Shown here piece after piece: positions 25,493 to 33,728 of a stretch of DNA of 64,000 nt; within the stretch, counting starts at the first letter, position 1; each line of letters begins with the position of its first letter. Source of the stretch: Paraburkholderia terricola (GTDB lineage Bacteria; Pseudomonadota; Gammaproteobacteria; Burkholderiales; Burkholderiaceae). The position numbers and the translations under genes are program-made. Below the pieces are notes generated by a model that saw nothing but the letters and a program-made list of their open reading frames with translations, made no database searches and was not told the origin of the DNA. Location of the stretch: NCBI RefSeq assembly GCF_900142195.1, contig NZ_FRAB01000017.1:1-64000 (forward strand), given 5' to 3'.

Positions 25493-26374
25493 ATGGATTT
25501 CACAGGACAGATCACGCAGGCCGCAACCCAGGCGAGCATCGCGACCGAACGCGTGCGCAGCATGAGCCGCGTGTATGAACGCAACCGCGCGGCGAGCGCG
25601 AACACGGTGGCGGTGCTGCAGAAGCTCGCCACCGGCAACCTCACGAGCGCCGCCGAACTGTTATCGGGCGCGGGCAGTGCGCTGTCGGTGGCGGGCGATC
25701 TGGATCCGAAGGTCGGCACGGTGGTGCGCAGCTTCAACGCCGTGCAGTCGTCGGTCAATAGCGTGCTCAGGATCGCCACCGCATCGAATCATCCGCTGGT
25801 GAAGTCGGCGGCTGACTCGGTGAACACGGCGCTCGGTGACGTGCGCACGAAGTTCAATGCGTGGGCGGGCATCAGGGACACGCCGTCGGTCGCATCGCTC
25901 GCGACATCGACGGGCGCCGGGGCGCTGCTGTCGGGTCTGCTCGGCGGCGCATCGGGCGCCACGCCGCACCTGATGACGCTCACGTCCGATGCTGGCGATA
26001 CGTTCCACTTCAACCTGTCGACCGCCGCCTTCGACAAACTTCGACGCACCACCAAATACAAGGTGGCGTCGCAGGAGCGTCTGAACCGGCAGGAGGCGCT
26101 GCAGGCGGTCAGCCAGGGCGGCGAGACGATCACGCTCTCGGGCGTGGTGTTCGCCGCCTCTGGGCCGGGAGCCAGGCAGATCGATGCCCTGCGCGCGATC
26201 GGCGACCGGATGGTGCCCGTGCAGCTCACGACCGGCTATGGCGAGGTGCTCGGCCGCTGGTATCTGCAGGGTGTCGACGAGGAGCAGGAGGCGCTGATGT
26301 CGGACGGCGCTCCGCGCAAACAGACCTTCAGCCTGGAGTTCGGCCGCTATGGCGAAGACTATAAGAACCTCTGA
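25493..26374 (+). CDS. Tail protein U, P2 gpU-like, with N-terminal extension
   Basis: The C-terminal ~140 residues match the GpU family: ETITLSGVVFAASGPGARQI, LGRWYLQGVDEEQEALMSDG and APRKQTFSLEFGRYG. The N-terminal ~150 residues are extra compared with P2 gpU (about 159 residues) and are Ala/Ser-rich, helical. gpU acts at tail completion. The 3' end overlaps gpX by 26 bases. Confidence 0.8.
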   Translation: MDFTGQITQAATQASIATERVRSMSRVYERNRAASANTVAVLQKLATGNLTSAAELLSGAGSALSVAGDLDPKVGTVVRSFNAVQSSVNSVLRIATASNHPLVKSAADSVNTALGDVRTKFNAWAGIRDTPSVASLATSTGAGALLSGLLGGASGATPHLMTLTSDAGDTFHFNLSTAAFDKLRRTTKYKVASQERLNRQEALQAVSQGGETITLSGVVFAASGPGARQIDALRAIGDRMVPVQLTTGYGEVLGRWYLQGVDEEQEALMSDGAPRKQTFSLEFGRYGEDYKNL

Positions 26375-26555
26375 CGGCGACGTGCTCGACGAGCTCTGCT
26401 ACGCGTTCTATGGAGCGCTCGCGGGTGTGGTCGAGGCGGTCTATGAAGCGAATCCGGGGCTCGCGGCACGCACGCAGCCGTTTGCCGCGGGAATCCTCAT
26501 CACGCTGCCCGATCTCGACGTGCAGCGCGATGAACCGGTCCAGCTCTGGACCTAG
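26349..26555 (+). CDS. Tail protein X, LysM-like
   Basis: The 68-residue product (MAKTIRTSDGDVLDELCYAF, then GVVEAVYEANPGLAARTQPF) is the small P2 gpX/LysM-like tail protein. Its start lies inside gpU. Length matches the family (about 67). It likely contributes to baseplate hub assembly. Confidence 0.85.
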   Translation: MAKTIRTSDGDVLDELCYAFYGALAGVVEAVYEANPGLAARTQPFAAGILITLPDLDVQRDEPVQLWT

Positions 26556-26563
26556 GAGAGTTG

Positions 26564-27616
26564 ATGCAGGCCATTTTCCAGATCGTCGCGAACGGCGACG
26601 ACATCACGCGCGTGATCCAGGATCGCGTGCTGCGCATCCGGACGGTGGACAGGCCGGGGCTTGAGTCGGACGAGTGCGAGATCGAGCTCGACGATCGCGA
26701 CGGCAGGATCCAGTTTCCACCCAAGGGCGCCACACTCAGGATTTCGCTCGGCTGGAGCGGCAAAGGCCTGTCGTTCCTGGGCGAGTACGCGGTTGACGAG
26801 GTTGCGCTCAAGGGTCCGCCCGCGTCCGTGGTGATCCGGGGCAAGCCCGCGAACATGCGCGCCACCGCGAAGACGCACCGGTACGGCAGCTGGGAGAACG
26901 TGAAGCTCGCGGACATCGTCGGTGACATCGCCCGCCGCAACCGATGGACGGCTGCGTGCAGTGTCGACGCACCGGTGCCGCGTGCCGACCAGTTCGGCGA
27001 GAGCGACCTGCACTTCATCACGCGGCTCGCGCGGCAGCATGGTGCAACGGCGACGGTGAAGGCGGGCAAGCTGATTGTGGCGGGGCGTGGTGCGGGCCGG
27101 AGCGCGAGCGGCAAACCACTGCCGACCATCACGCTCACACCCGACATGCTGCTCGACTACGAGATCACGTTTCCCGACCGCGCGAGCTTCGTCGCCGTGC
27201 GCACGAAGGTGCACGACGCGAAGACCGGCAGGAAGATCGATCTGACGATCCCGAACCCCGATGCGCCGCCCGGCGCATCCGCGGTGCACACCGAGCGGCA
27301 TGCGTTCGCAAGCCCCGAAGCCGCGAAAGCCGCGGCGAACGCCCGCCTGCAGAAGCTGAATCACCACACCGCGAAAAGCACGATGACGATGACCGGCCGG
27401 GCGGACTTCGCGGCCGAGAAGACGGTGACGCTCAAGGGCTTCAAGAAGGAGGCGGATGGCGACTTCCTCGTCGAGTCGGTGACGAACACCTACGCGGGGC
27501 GCAGCTGGGAAACGCAGGTCGAGCTGAATGCCGGGAACAGCGGGAAGGCGAAGGTCGGCCACGGGAAAAAGAAGGGCAGGAAGATCAGTCTCGTGGTGCC
27601 GGCGCCGCCGCACTGA
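26564..27616 (+). CDS. Late control/baseplate hub protein, P2 gpD-like
   Basis: The 350-residue product contains DRPGLESDECEIELDDRDGR, SLGWSGKGLSFLGEYAVDEV, RADQFGESDLHFITRLARQH and a C-terminal FKKEADGDFLVESVTNTY, all hallmarks of the gpD (T4 gp27-like) family. It is the hub under the spike. ATG 26564 follows AGGAG. It ends the structural operon and is followed by a terminator. Confidence 0.9.
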   Translation: MQAIFQIVANGDDITRVIQDRVLRIRTVDRPGLESDECEIELDDRDGRIQFPPKGATLRISLGWSGKGLSFLGEYAVDEVALKGPPASVVIRGKPANMRATAKTHRYGSWENVKLADIVGDIARRNRWTAACSVDAPVPRADQFGESDLHFITRLARQHGATATVKAGKLIVAGRGAGRSASGKPLPTITLTPDMLLDYEITFPDRASFVAVRTKVHDAKTGRKIDLTIPNPDAPPGASAVHTERHAFASPEAAKAAANARLQKLNHHTAKSTMTMTGRADFAAEKTVTLKGFKKEADGDFLVESVTNTYAGRSWETQVELNAGNSGKAKVGHGKKKGRKISLVVPAPPH

Positions 27617-27646
27617 CCGACAGAAGATCACCACCAGCATCACCAC

Positions 27647-27688
27647 AAACCGCCCGCGCCCGCATAGGGGACGCGAGGCGGTTTTTTT
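27647..27688 (+). terminator. Intrinsic terminator before the lysis genes
   Basis: AAACCGCC (27647-27654) plus CGCG pair with CGCG (27672-27675) and GGCGGTTT (27677-27684), with one bulged A, followed by a run of seven T. ATTGGA follows the T-run, as at two other hairpins of this operon. Confidence 0.75.
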
Positions 27689-27705
27689 ATTGGACGGACG
27701 GCCCG

Positions 27706-28167
27706 ATGGGTGAACAGCACAACAACGATCTGGCGGTGCAGATCGCACGTTTCGGCGAGCAGCTGCGCAGCGTCGCGGCAAGCCTCGAAGACATCAAGAC
27801 ATCGGTGCAGCCGGTCGCCGCGCTCGATCGTGCGCTCGCGCAGATGTCGATTCACAACCAGAACGCGCGCAAGGATATCGAGCTGCTGTGGGCGCGTGTC
27901 GACGAGGGAAAGAAGGAACGCGATGCGCTCGAGGCGCAGATCGGCGGCGTCGACGACCGGGTGGCGGCGATGAAGAACACGGCGAGGGGCGCGATGTGGG
28001 TACTCGGGATCGTGCTCGGCGTCGTCCAGACCTTCCTCGTCGGCTCGATCGTGTGGGTGTTCACCCACATCAACGAAGGCGACATCCTCAACCGGTTGCA
28101 GCAGCAGCGCCTCGAGGTGCTGGAACAGACCATGACGCGGGAAACCAGACAGGGAACGAAGCAATGA
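27706..28167 (+). CDS. Coiled-coil membrane protein of the lysis cassette (XhlA-like)
   Basis: The 153-residue product has a helical/coiled-coil N-terminal two-thirds (about 5-95), one transmembrane segment (AMWVLGIVLGVVQTFLVGSI, near 100-120), and a charged C-terminal tail. This topology resembles XhlA-type holin accessory proteins. It overlaps the lysozyme start (ATGA). Its membrane and lysis role is inferred from context. Confidence 0.55.
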   Translation: MGEQHNNDLAVQIARFGEQLRSVAASLEDIKTSVQPVAALDRALAQMSIHNQNARKDIELLWARVDEGKKERDALEAQIGGVDDRVAAMKNTARGAMWVLGIVLGVVQTFLVGSIVWVFTHINEGDILNRLQQQRLEVLEQTMTRETRQGTKQ

Positions 28168-28715
28168 CACTTGACGAAAAAATCGATGCGCTGATCGGCC
28201 GCGAGGGCGGCTACGCGAACAATGCGCTTGACGCCGGCGGCGAAACGATGTGGGGCGTCACCGCCGCGGTTGCCCGCGCGTTCGGCTATACCGGCCCGAT
28301 GCGCGACATGCCGCGCGCGACCGCCGCGCAGATCTATCGCAGCCGCTACTGGCAGCAGCCGAAGTTCGATCTCGTCGACGCGATCTCGCCCGCGCTCGCG
28401 GAGAAGCTGTTCGACATCGGCGTGAACGCGGGGCCTGCGACCGGCGTGCGCTTCCTGCAGCGTGCGCTGAACGTGCTGAACCAGAACCAGCGTGCATTCG
28501 CCGATATCACCGTCGATGGCGGCATCGGCGCCATGTCGGTCGCGGCGCTGAAGGCGTTTCTCGCCGCGCGGGGTGCGGACGGCCATCGGGTGCTGCTGGG
28601 CATGGTGACCGCCCAGCAGTCTGTCTATTACATCGAGTGTGCCGAAAAGCGCGTGGAGAACGAGACGTTCGAATACGGCTGGCAGCTCAACCGTGCATTG
28701 GGGGTGAGCGCATGA
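28164..28715 (+). CDS. Phage endolysin, GH108-type muramidase with peptidoglycan-binding domain
   Basis: The 183-residue product begins with the GH108 signature GREGGYANNALDAGGETMWG; Glu14 in REGGY is the expected catalytic acid. The C-terminal half (VRFLQRALNVLNQN, then VDGGIGAMSVAALKAFL) is the family's peptidoglycan-binding domain. No signal peptide is seen, so a holin is needed for export; one follows directly with an overlapping start. Confidence 0.9.
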   Translation: MTLDEKIDALIGREGGYANNALDAGGETMWGVTAAVARAFGYTGPMRDMPRATAAQIYRSRYWQQPKFDLVDAISPALAEKLFDIGVNAGPATGVRFLQRALNVLNQNQRAFADITVDGGIGAMSVAALKAFLAARGADGHRVLLGMVTAQQSVYYIECAEKRVENETFEYGWQLNRALGVSA

Positions 28716-29329
28716 TGGATGTCCTGAAAACGGTCGCGCCGTGGCTCGTCACCGCATTGACGGGCGGGGTACCCGGTATCGCTGCGATGGCGGCCTCGGC
28801 GATCGCGGGGAAGCTCGGACTTGGCGACGGTTCGGTCGATGCAGTCACGTCCGCACTGACCGGCCAGCAGATGACGCCCGAGCAGTTACTGGCGCTGAAG
28901 CAGGCCGACGACGATTTCGCGCTGAAGATGCGGCAGGCGGGGTTCACGCATGCGGAGAACATGGCCGGCGTCCAGGTGCAGGCCGACCGGGTGGCGGCCG
29001 ACGATCGCGCGAGCGCACGCAATTTTGCGGCGGCGGAGCACGACCATACGGCGCGCAATCTCGCCTATATGTATACGGTCGCGCTCTTCGCGGTGATCGG
29101 GCTCGAGTTCCTGCTGGCGGCCAGACAGATCCGGCTCGACGACGGCGTGATGCGCGCGCTCGACACCCTGTTCGGGATTCTGATCGCGATGGTGCTCGGC
29201 TCGAAGGAGTATTTCTTCGGCTCGTCGTCACGCGCCGACAGGCAGGCCGCGGCGATTACGCAGTTTGCGGTGTCGCCGGATACGGTGGTCTCGCGGGCGC
29301 AACTGCCCGGCGAGGGCGAAGGGCGATAG
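28712..29329 (+). CDS. Holin of the 3TM (GTA-type) family
   Basis: The 205-residue product has an N-terminal hydrophobic segment (about 10-35), a conserved loop with TPEQLLALKQADDDFALKMR, and two further hydrophobic segments (about 114-132 and 148-166), matching the GTA/3TM holin family. It would permeabilise the membrane so the endolysin can reach peptidoglycan. It overlaps the endolysin by 4 bases. It is the last clear phage gene. No Rz/Rz1 spanin pair is apparent downstream. Confidence 0.75.
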   Translation: MMDVLKTVAPWLVTALTGGVPGIAAMAASAIAGKLGLGDGSVDAVTSALTGQQMTPEQLLALKQADDDFALKMRQAGFTHAENMAGVQVQADRVAADDRASARNFAAAEHDHTARNLAYMYTVALFAVIGLEFLLAARQIRLDDGVMRALDTLFGILIAMVLGSKEYFFGSSSRADRQAAAITQFAVSPDTVVSRAQLPGEGEGR

Positions 29330-29388
29330 GTCGCCTTCTCCACAGCACACCACTCATGTAGCCGTCCATCGCGGGCGGCCAAAGTCAC

Positions 29389-29697
29389 TCAATCGTCATC
29401 GCCGCCGTGAAGTCCTCCTTTTGTCGGGATACCCGACTGAGTGGTCCAGCTTACGACGACCGGTGAATTGTGCAGTTGGAGCCACCAGAACGCCAGCACC
29501 GCCGAGATCAGCGCTACGGCGACGGTCCGCCATGCGCGATGAATACCGTCCTCGATCCTGCCCGGCTTTCGTCCACTGATCATAGCCCATACGAGGTTCT
29601 TCCGATGGAGCAAGCTTCCGACAACAACGCCGAGGACGTGCAGCGCCACCAGCGCCAGCATCGCGTTGACGGTGCCTTCATGCCAGGGGCAGCGCAC
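29389..29697 (-). pseudogene. Cytochrome b561 family, C-terminal remnant
   Basis: The 102-residue frame contains NAMLALVALHVLGVVVGSLL then RKNLVWAMISGRKPG, the conserved final helix and loop of cytochrome b561/hydrogenase b-type proteins, where the His binds heme. The N-terminal helices are missing: similarity stops near position 29697, where an unrelated sequence begins. The 3' end is close to the likely right end of the prophage, but the truncation lies on the far side, so it is not simply due to phage insertion. Confidence 0.7.
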
Positions 29698-29708
29698 ACG
29701 CGCGGCCC

Positions 29709-29870
29709 GTGACCAGACATCTGGAGCCGATGCTCGTCGGCGATACCGTCACCTACGGAAGCTACTTCGACATGCGCTGGCGCGGGGTGTATCACGTCAA
29801 CCTCGTTGTCACGCGGAAAAGCGAACCGAAACCTGTGAAAGTCAACTTCGACGTGGATCAGCAGTTTTGA
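29709..29870 (+). pseudogene. C-terminal remnant of an unidentified protein
   Basis: A short frame from GTG 29709 (or ATG 29730) encodes HLEPMLVGDTVTYGSYFDMR then GVYHVNLVVTRK, ending QQF. The beta-rich pattern and lack of any start signal suggest the end of a larger periplasmic-type protein. It begins exactly where the cytochrome b561 remnant stops in the other direction, so both look like the surviving 3' ends at a deletion or inversion junction. The family is not identified. Confidence 0.4.
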
Positions 29871-29911
29871 TTCCGGCGCTCTCGGCGCAGCAGGCCCCCG
29901 AACTCCGCCGC

Positions 29912-30391
29912 TTATCTGGCAGGCATTCTGGGACCCACTGGAAGCCGGATGACAAAGAGGTGGCCCGGCAGATTCCCTGCCGCCTCATCCTCGGTGTAGG
30001 TGAAGTAGACCAGTGAGTGCCGTTCGGTGTCCAGTACGCGGATGATGTGGAGCGAGTCAAACGTCGGGTCCACGTCGGCCGTGAATACCTGCGCCTGCCG
30101 CGGAACAGTCTCGGCAACGCTGACGGCGCCTGTCTGCTGGCACGATGCGGAGGCATCAGCCGCAGTGGTGATGCGCCCGCCTCCGAGCGCGCCATTGGAA
30201 TGCGATTGCGAGACATAGCAGGTCACGCCACGCACGAGTGGATCGTTGTAGGCAGAGATGGCGATGTGCGAACCGTATCGCTGGGTATGCGTTTCAATCG
30301 TCGCTAGCTCGTTCGCGACAGCCGCACAAGACCAGACGATGAAGAGCGCGGCCAGGATGCCCGCACGTCCGGGGAACCGTTTGATCATCAT
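29912..30391 (-). CDS. creA: CreA-family periplasmic protein
   Basis: The 159-residue product has a signal peptide (about 1-26, ending AAVAN) and the CreA family core: HIAISAYNDPLVRGVTCYVS, GALGGGRITTAADAS, SCQQTG, and VDPTFDSLHIIRVLD with HSLVYFTYTE. Family length about 155 agrees. CreA's biochemical role is unclear. A GGAGGTGA ribosome binding site precedes the start. An FNR-like palindrome (30481-30494) lies 90 bases upstream. Confidence 0.85.
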   Translation of the reverse strand: MMIKRFPGRAGILAALFIVWSCAAVANELATIETHTQRYGSHIAISAYNDPLVRGVTCYVSQSHSNGALGGGRITTAADASASCQQTGAVSVAETVPRQAQVFTADVDPTFDSLHIIRVLDTERHSLVYFTYTEDEAAGNLPGHLFVIRLPVGPRMPAR

Positions 30392-30480
30392 TCACCTCCG
30401 GCATTCGATAGACAGGTCTTCGATCGCGCAACGTCGACGCAATGGCTGGTTTCAGCCTATTTCACCCGGCAATCGGCTGG

Positions 30481-30494
30481 TTGACGCAGGTCAA
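30481..30494. promoter_or_regulatory. FNR/ANR-like palindrome
   Basis: TTGACGCAGGTCAA fits TTGAC-N4-GTCAA, a perfect dyad one base per half away from the consensus TTGAT-N4-ATCAA. It lies between the divergent creA (30391) and the secreted-protein gene (30607) and could serve either. Confidence 0.45.
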
Positions 30495-30606
30495 CGCCTG
30501 CGTGGTCGCGTAGGGTCATTCTCGAAACGAATACGTGGCCCATGCAAGGCGTTTGCCGGCAGACCACGGTTTTGGTCACCTGTGAATTTGAATATCGAGG
30601 ATTACC

Positions 30607-31101
30607 ATGTTCAGAATCGCCCGCCTTTCATTGCTTTTGTCTTTCCTCGTCGGCTTGTGTGCAAGTGGCCCCGCGCTTGCACAGTCGCTGCCGCCACCGC
30701 AACCGGCGACTCAAAACGGCGTCTCCTACATAACCGGCGGAGTGGGGGAAGATGAGGTTCAGGCGTTTCGGGCCGTCGCGCCGAAATACAACCTTCGTAT
30801 GACATTCGCGTCGAAGACGGGGAGCTATCTGTCCGACGTCGATGTCACGATTACATCGGGCGCCGGACGGTCGGTCCTGAAGGTTCGAACAGAGGGGCCT
30901 TTCCTTTTTGTTCAACTGCCCGCCGGGCGCTATCAGATTGATGCGCGGATGCTTCATGTCACGGAAGCCAGAAAGATCCAGATCCCCGCACGCGGCGGCA
31001 CCGATCTGCGTTTCTACTGGGACGATCCGGATCGTCGCGGCGTCATGCACATCTGCAAAAACTGCCCCGCGACGGGCGGTCCCGCTATGGGCCGTCCCTG
31101 A
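30607..31101 (+). CDS. Secreted protein, carboxypeptidase-regulatory-like fold
   Basis: The 164-residue product has a signal peptide (MFRIARLSLLLSFLVGLCAS, cleavage near ALAQ) and a beta-sandwich-like core with TFASKTGSYLSDVDVTITSG, LFVQLPAGRYQIDARML, and TDLRFYWDD. Two Cys (CKNC) lie near the C-terminus. Such proteins are periplasmic and of unknown role. GAGG precedes the ATG. It is followed closely by the P-type ATPase gene. Confidence 0.65.
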   Translation: MFRIARLSLLLSFLVGLCASGPALAQSLPPPQPATQNGVSYITGGVGEDEVQAFRAVAPKYNLRMTFASKTGSYLSDVDVTITSGAGRSVLKVRTEGPFLFVQLPAGRYQIDARMLHVTEARKIQIPARGGTDLRFYWDDPDRRGVMHICKNCPATGGPAMGRP

Positions 31102-31145
31102 TCGGTTTGTCCCGTTTCGCATCGCGCGTGGTGATCGACACCAGA

Positions 31146-33692
31146 ATGCAGACAAATCCCGTTGATCCTGCGCCGGGCGCGGTCTCCGGTTACGCCGAAC
31201 CGGCGTGGCCGGGAAAGCATGCCGATATGAAGCGGGGGCTGTCGTCCGCGCAGGTAGAGGCGCAGCGTGCCCAATTCGGCCGCAACGTCGTGGACTCGAC
31301 GGCGCGGCGCACCTGGTGGCGGACCCTGTGGGAGGTGCTCCGTGAGCCCATGTTTCTCCTGTTGCTCGCCGCGAGTGGTATTTATCTCGTGCTCGGGGAC
31401 GTCTCGGAAGCGCTGACGCTCCTCGCGTTCGTGGCGGGGATCGTCTTTCTCACGGTTTTTCAAAGTCACCGCACCGCACAGGTTCTCGACTCTCTGCGCG
31501 AGTTGTCCGCGCCGCGCGCGCAGGTCCTTCGGGACGGGCAACGGCAACTCGTTTGCGCAGCCGAACTGGTGCCCGGCGACGTGGTTTTCGTCGACGAAGG
31601 CGCACGCGTGCCCGCTGACGGCGCGGTGACGGAGGCTCATGAACTGGGCGTGGACGAATCGCTACTGACGGGCGAGTCCGTTTCGGTGAACAAGTCCGTG
31701 GCGCGAGCCGATGCGCATCCGGAGGAAGATCCGGGCGGGCAGTTGTTTTTCGGCTCGATGGTGGTGCAAGGCCAGGGGCAAATGATTGTCACCGCGACGG
31801 GGCCGAATACGGCGCTCGGCCGTATCGGCAAGTCGTTGACCGGCATCACGGAGGCACGCTCGCCGTTGCAACTGGAGACGAGAACATTCGTCAATCGCTT
31901 TGCGTCGGTTGCGATCGGCCTGTGCCTGCTGCTCGTGGTGGCTTATCGTTTGCGATCGGGGGAGTGGCTTCCGGGCGTGCTCGCCGGCATCACGCTGGCC
32001 ATGGGGATTCTGCCCGAAGAAATACCGGTGATATTGACCGTGTTCATGGCGTTGGGGGCTCGTCGCATCGCGAACGAAGGTGTGCTGACGCGCCGCATGA
32101 GTGCGATCGAAACCCTTGGCCAGACTTCCGTACTGTGCGTCGACAAGACGGGCACGCTGACGCAGAACCGCATGTCGGTGCGCGTGCTCTTCGCGCAAGG
32201 AAAGCGGCAAGTCATCGATCAGGCCACTCAGCGCATTGACGGCGCGTATCACGAACTCATCGAATACCTGGTGCTCGCCAGCGAAATCGAGCCGGTCGAT
32301 CCGATGGAATGCGCATTTCACGAAACAGGGCGCGCGGAACTCGCCGGCACCGGACGTCTCCACGAGGACTGGTCGCTGGTTCACGAGTACGCGTTGACAC
32401 CGGAATTGCCCGCCATGTCCCACGCGTGGCACACGCCGGAACTCGACCATCACGCAGTGGCCTGCAAAGGCGCGCCGGAGGCGGTCTGCGCCTTGTGTCA
32501 CCTGGATGAGCGGGAAACGCGGAGTGTGCTTGAGCAGGTCGCGCAGATGGCCTCGGGCGGGCTGCGGGTGCTCGGGGTGGCCAAGGCGCGGCACTCACAT
32601 CCCGACTGGCCGGAAAAGCAGCATGATTTCGATTTCTCGTTCGTCGGGCTGGTCGGCCTCTTGGATCCGGTCCGGCCGGAGGTCGCGGGCGCTATCGCGC
32701 AATGCCAGGCAGCCGGCATCCGCGTGGTGATGATCACCGGCGACTATCCGTCGACGGCCCGGGCTATTGCGGCCGAAGTCGGCATCGACGGCACGCGGAT
32801 CATGAGCGGCCAGGAGGTGGCGGCGATGAACGACGCACGACTTCGCGAGGCCATCAAGAACATCGACGTGTTTGCCCGTGTCAAGCCGGAGCAAAAATTG
32901 CGGCTCGTCAACGCATTCAGGGAAAGCGGCCAGGTGGTCGCGATGACCGGTGACGGCGTGAACGATGCCCCCGCGCTCAAGGCTGCGCATATCGGCATCG
33001 CGATGGGCTTGCGCGGCGCCGAAGTGGCGCGCGAGGTGGCCTCGCTGGTCCTGCTGCGTGACGACTTCGCGCCGATCGTCTCGGCGATCCGCCTAGGAAG
33101 GCGCATCTACGCCAATCTGGTGCAAGCGATCAGCTATACGGTTGCCGTTCACATTCCGATGATCGCCGCCACCATGATTCCGGTTTTGGTCGGCTGGCCG
33201 CCGATGCTGGCGCCGGTTCATATCGTTTTTCTGCAACTGGTTATCGATCCGGTCTGCTCGGTCGTATTCGAGAACGAGCCCGAACGCGAGAACCTGATGC
33301 GTCTGCCACCGCGCCGTGCCGGCGCGCGGCTGCTATCGAATCGCGCAATAGTTCAAGGCGCGGCGGCGGGCGCCGTGGTCGCCATGCTGGTGCTGGGTCT
33401 GTACGCCGGCCTGCTGGCTCACGATTACCCAATGCCTTTCGCTCGCACGCTCGCCTTCGTATCACTCGTCGTGGGCAATGTCGCGTTGATCTTTGTGATC
33501 CGCTTGTTGCCGCGCTTCTTGCCACGCTTGTTGCCGCAGTCGGAAAGGCGTGCCCATGCGCCTCGGCAAAATCGCTATCTTTGGATGGTTCTGGGTGTAA
33601 CCGGGGTCGCGCTTCTGCTTTTGATGACCGTTCCCGCCCTGGCGCGGCTCTTTGGGCTGGTTCCGTTGCTTGATCTTGATGCAGCCGTATAG
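31146..33692 (+). CDS. P-type cation-transporting ATPase (type II-like)
   Basis: The 848-residue product pumps a cation across the inner membrane using ATP. Motifs: actuator TGES in LLTGESVSVNKS, phosphorylation site D333 in CVDKTGTLTQNRMS, MITGDYPSTARAIA, and the hinge GDGVNDAPALKAAHIGIAMG. The M4 motif is PEEIP, rather than the CPC of heavy-metal pumps; Ca2+/Mn2+-type pumps usually have PEGLP, so the ion cannot be set from sequence. About ten membrane segments are expected, four of them after the hinge region. I used ATG 31146; TTG 31107 is also in frame. It is adjacent to stress genes with FNR-like sites. Confidence 0.88.
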   Translation: MQTNPVDPAPGAVSGYAEPAWPGKHADMKRGLSSAQVEAQRAQFGRNVVDSTARRTWWRTLWEVLREPMFLLLLAASGIYLVLGDVSEALTLLAFVAGIVFLTVFQSHRTAQVLDSLRELSAPRAQVLRDGQRQLVCAAELVPGDVVFVDEGARVPADGAVTEAHELGVDESLLTGESVSVNKSVARADAHPEEDPGGQLFFGSMVVQGQGQMIVTATGPNTALGRIGKSLTGITEARSPLQLETRTFVNRFASVAIGLCLLLVVAYRLRSGEWLPGVLAGITLAMGILPEEIPVILTVFMALGARRIANEGVLTRRMSAIETLGQTSVLCVDKTGTLTQNRMSVRVLFAQGKRQVIDQATQRIDGAYHELIEYLVLASEIEPVDPMECAFHETGRAELAGTGRLHEDWSLVHEYALTPELPAMSHAWHTPELDHHAVACKGAPEAVCALCHLDERETRSVLEQVAQMASGGLRVLGVAKARHSHPDWPEKQHDFDFSFVGLVGLLDPVRPEVAGAIAQCQAAGIRVVMITGDYPSTARAIAAEVGIDGTRIMSGQEVAAMNDARLREAIKNIDVFARVKPEQKLRLVNAFRESGQVVAMTGDGVNDAPALKAAHIGIAMGLRGAEVAREVASLVLLRDDFAPIVSAIRLGRRIYANLVQAISYTVAVHIPMIAATMIPVLVGWPPMLAPVHIVFLQLVIDPVCSVVFENEPERENLMRLPPRRAGARLLSNRAIVQGAAAGAVVAMLVLGLYAGLLAHDYPMPFARTLAFVSLVVGNVALIFVIRLLPRFLPRLLPQSERRAHAPRQNRYLWMVLGVTGVALLLLMTVPALARLFGLVPLLDLDAAV

Positions 33693-33728
33693 CACGCACA
33701 AAGCCAACTTGCGGAGAGTGTTCCTGTG

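Noticed and set aside
26944..27705. Upstream extension of the lysis-cassette membrane protein frame
   Set aside because: It overlaps the well-supported gpD gene and crosses a terminator; the gene proper starts at 27706.
29330..29388. Right attachment site of the prophage
   Set aside because: The phage-host junction must be near here, but the left end is outside the window, so no matching core repeat can be shown.
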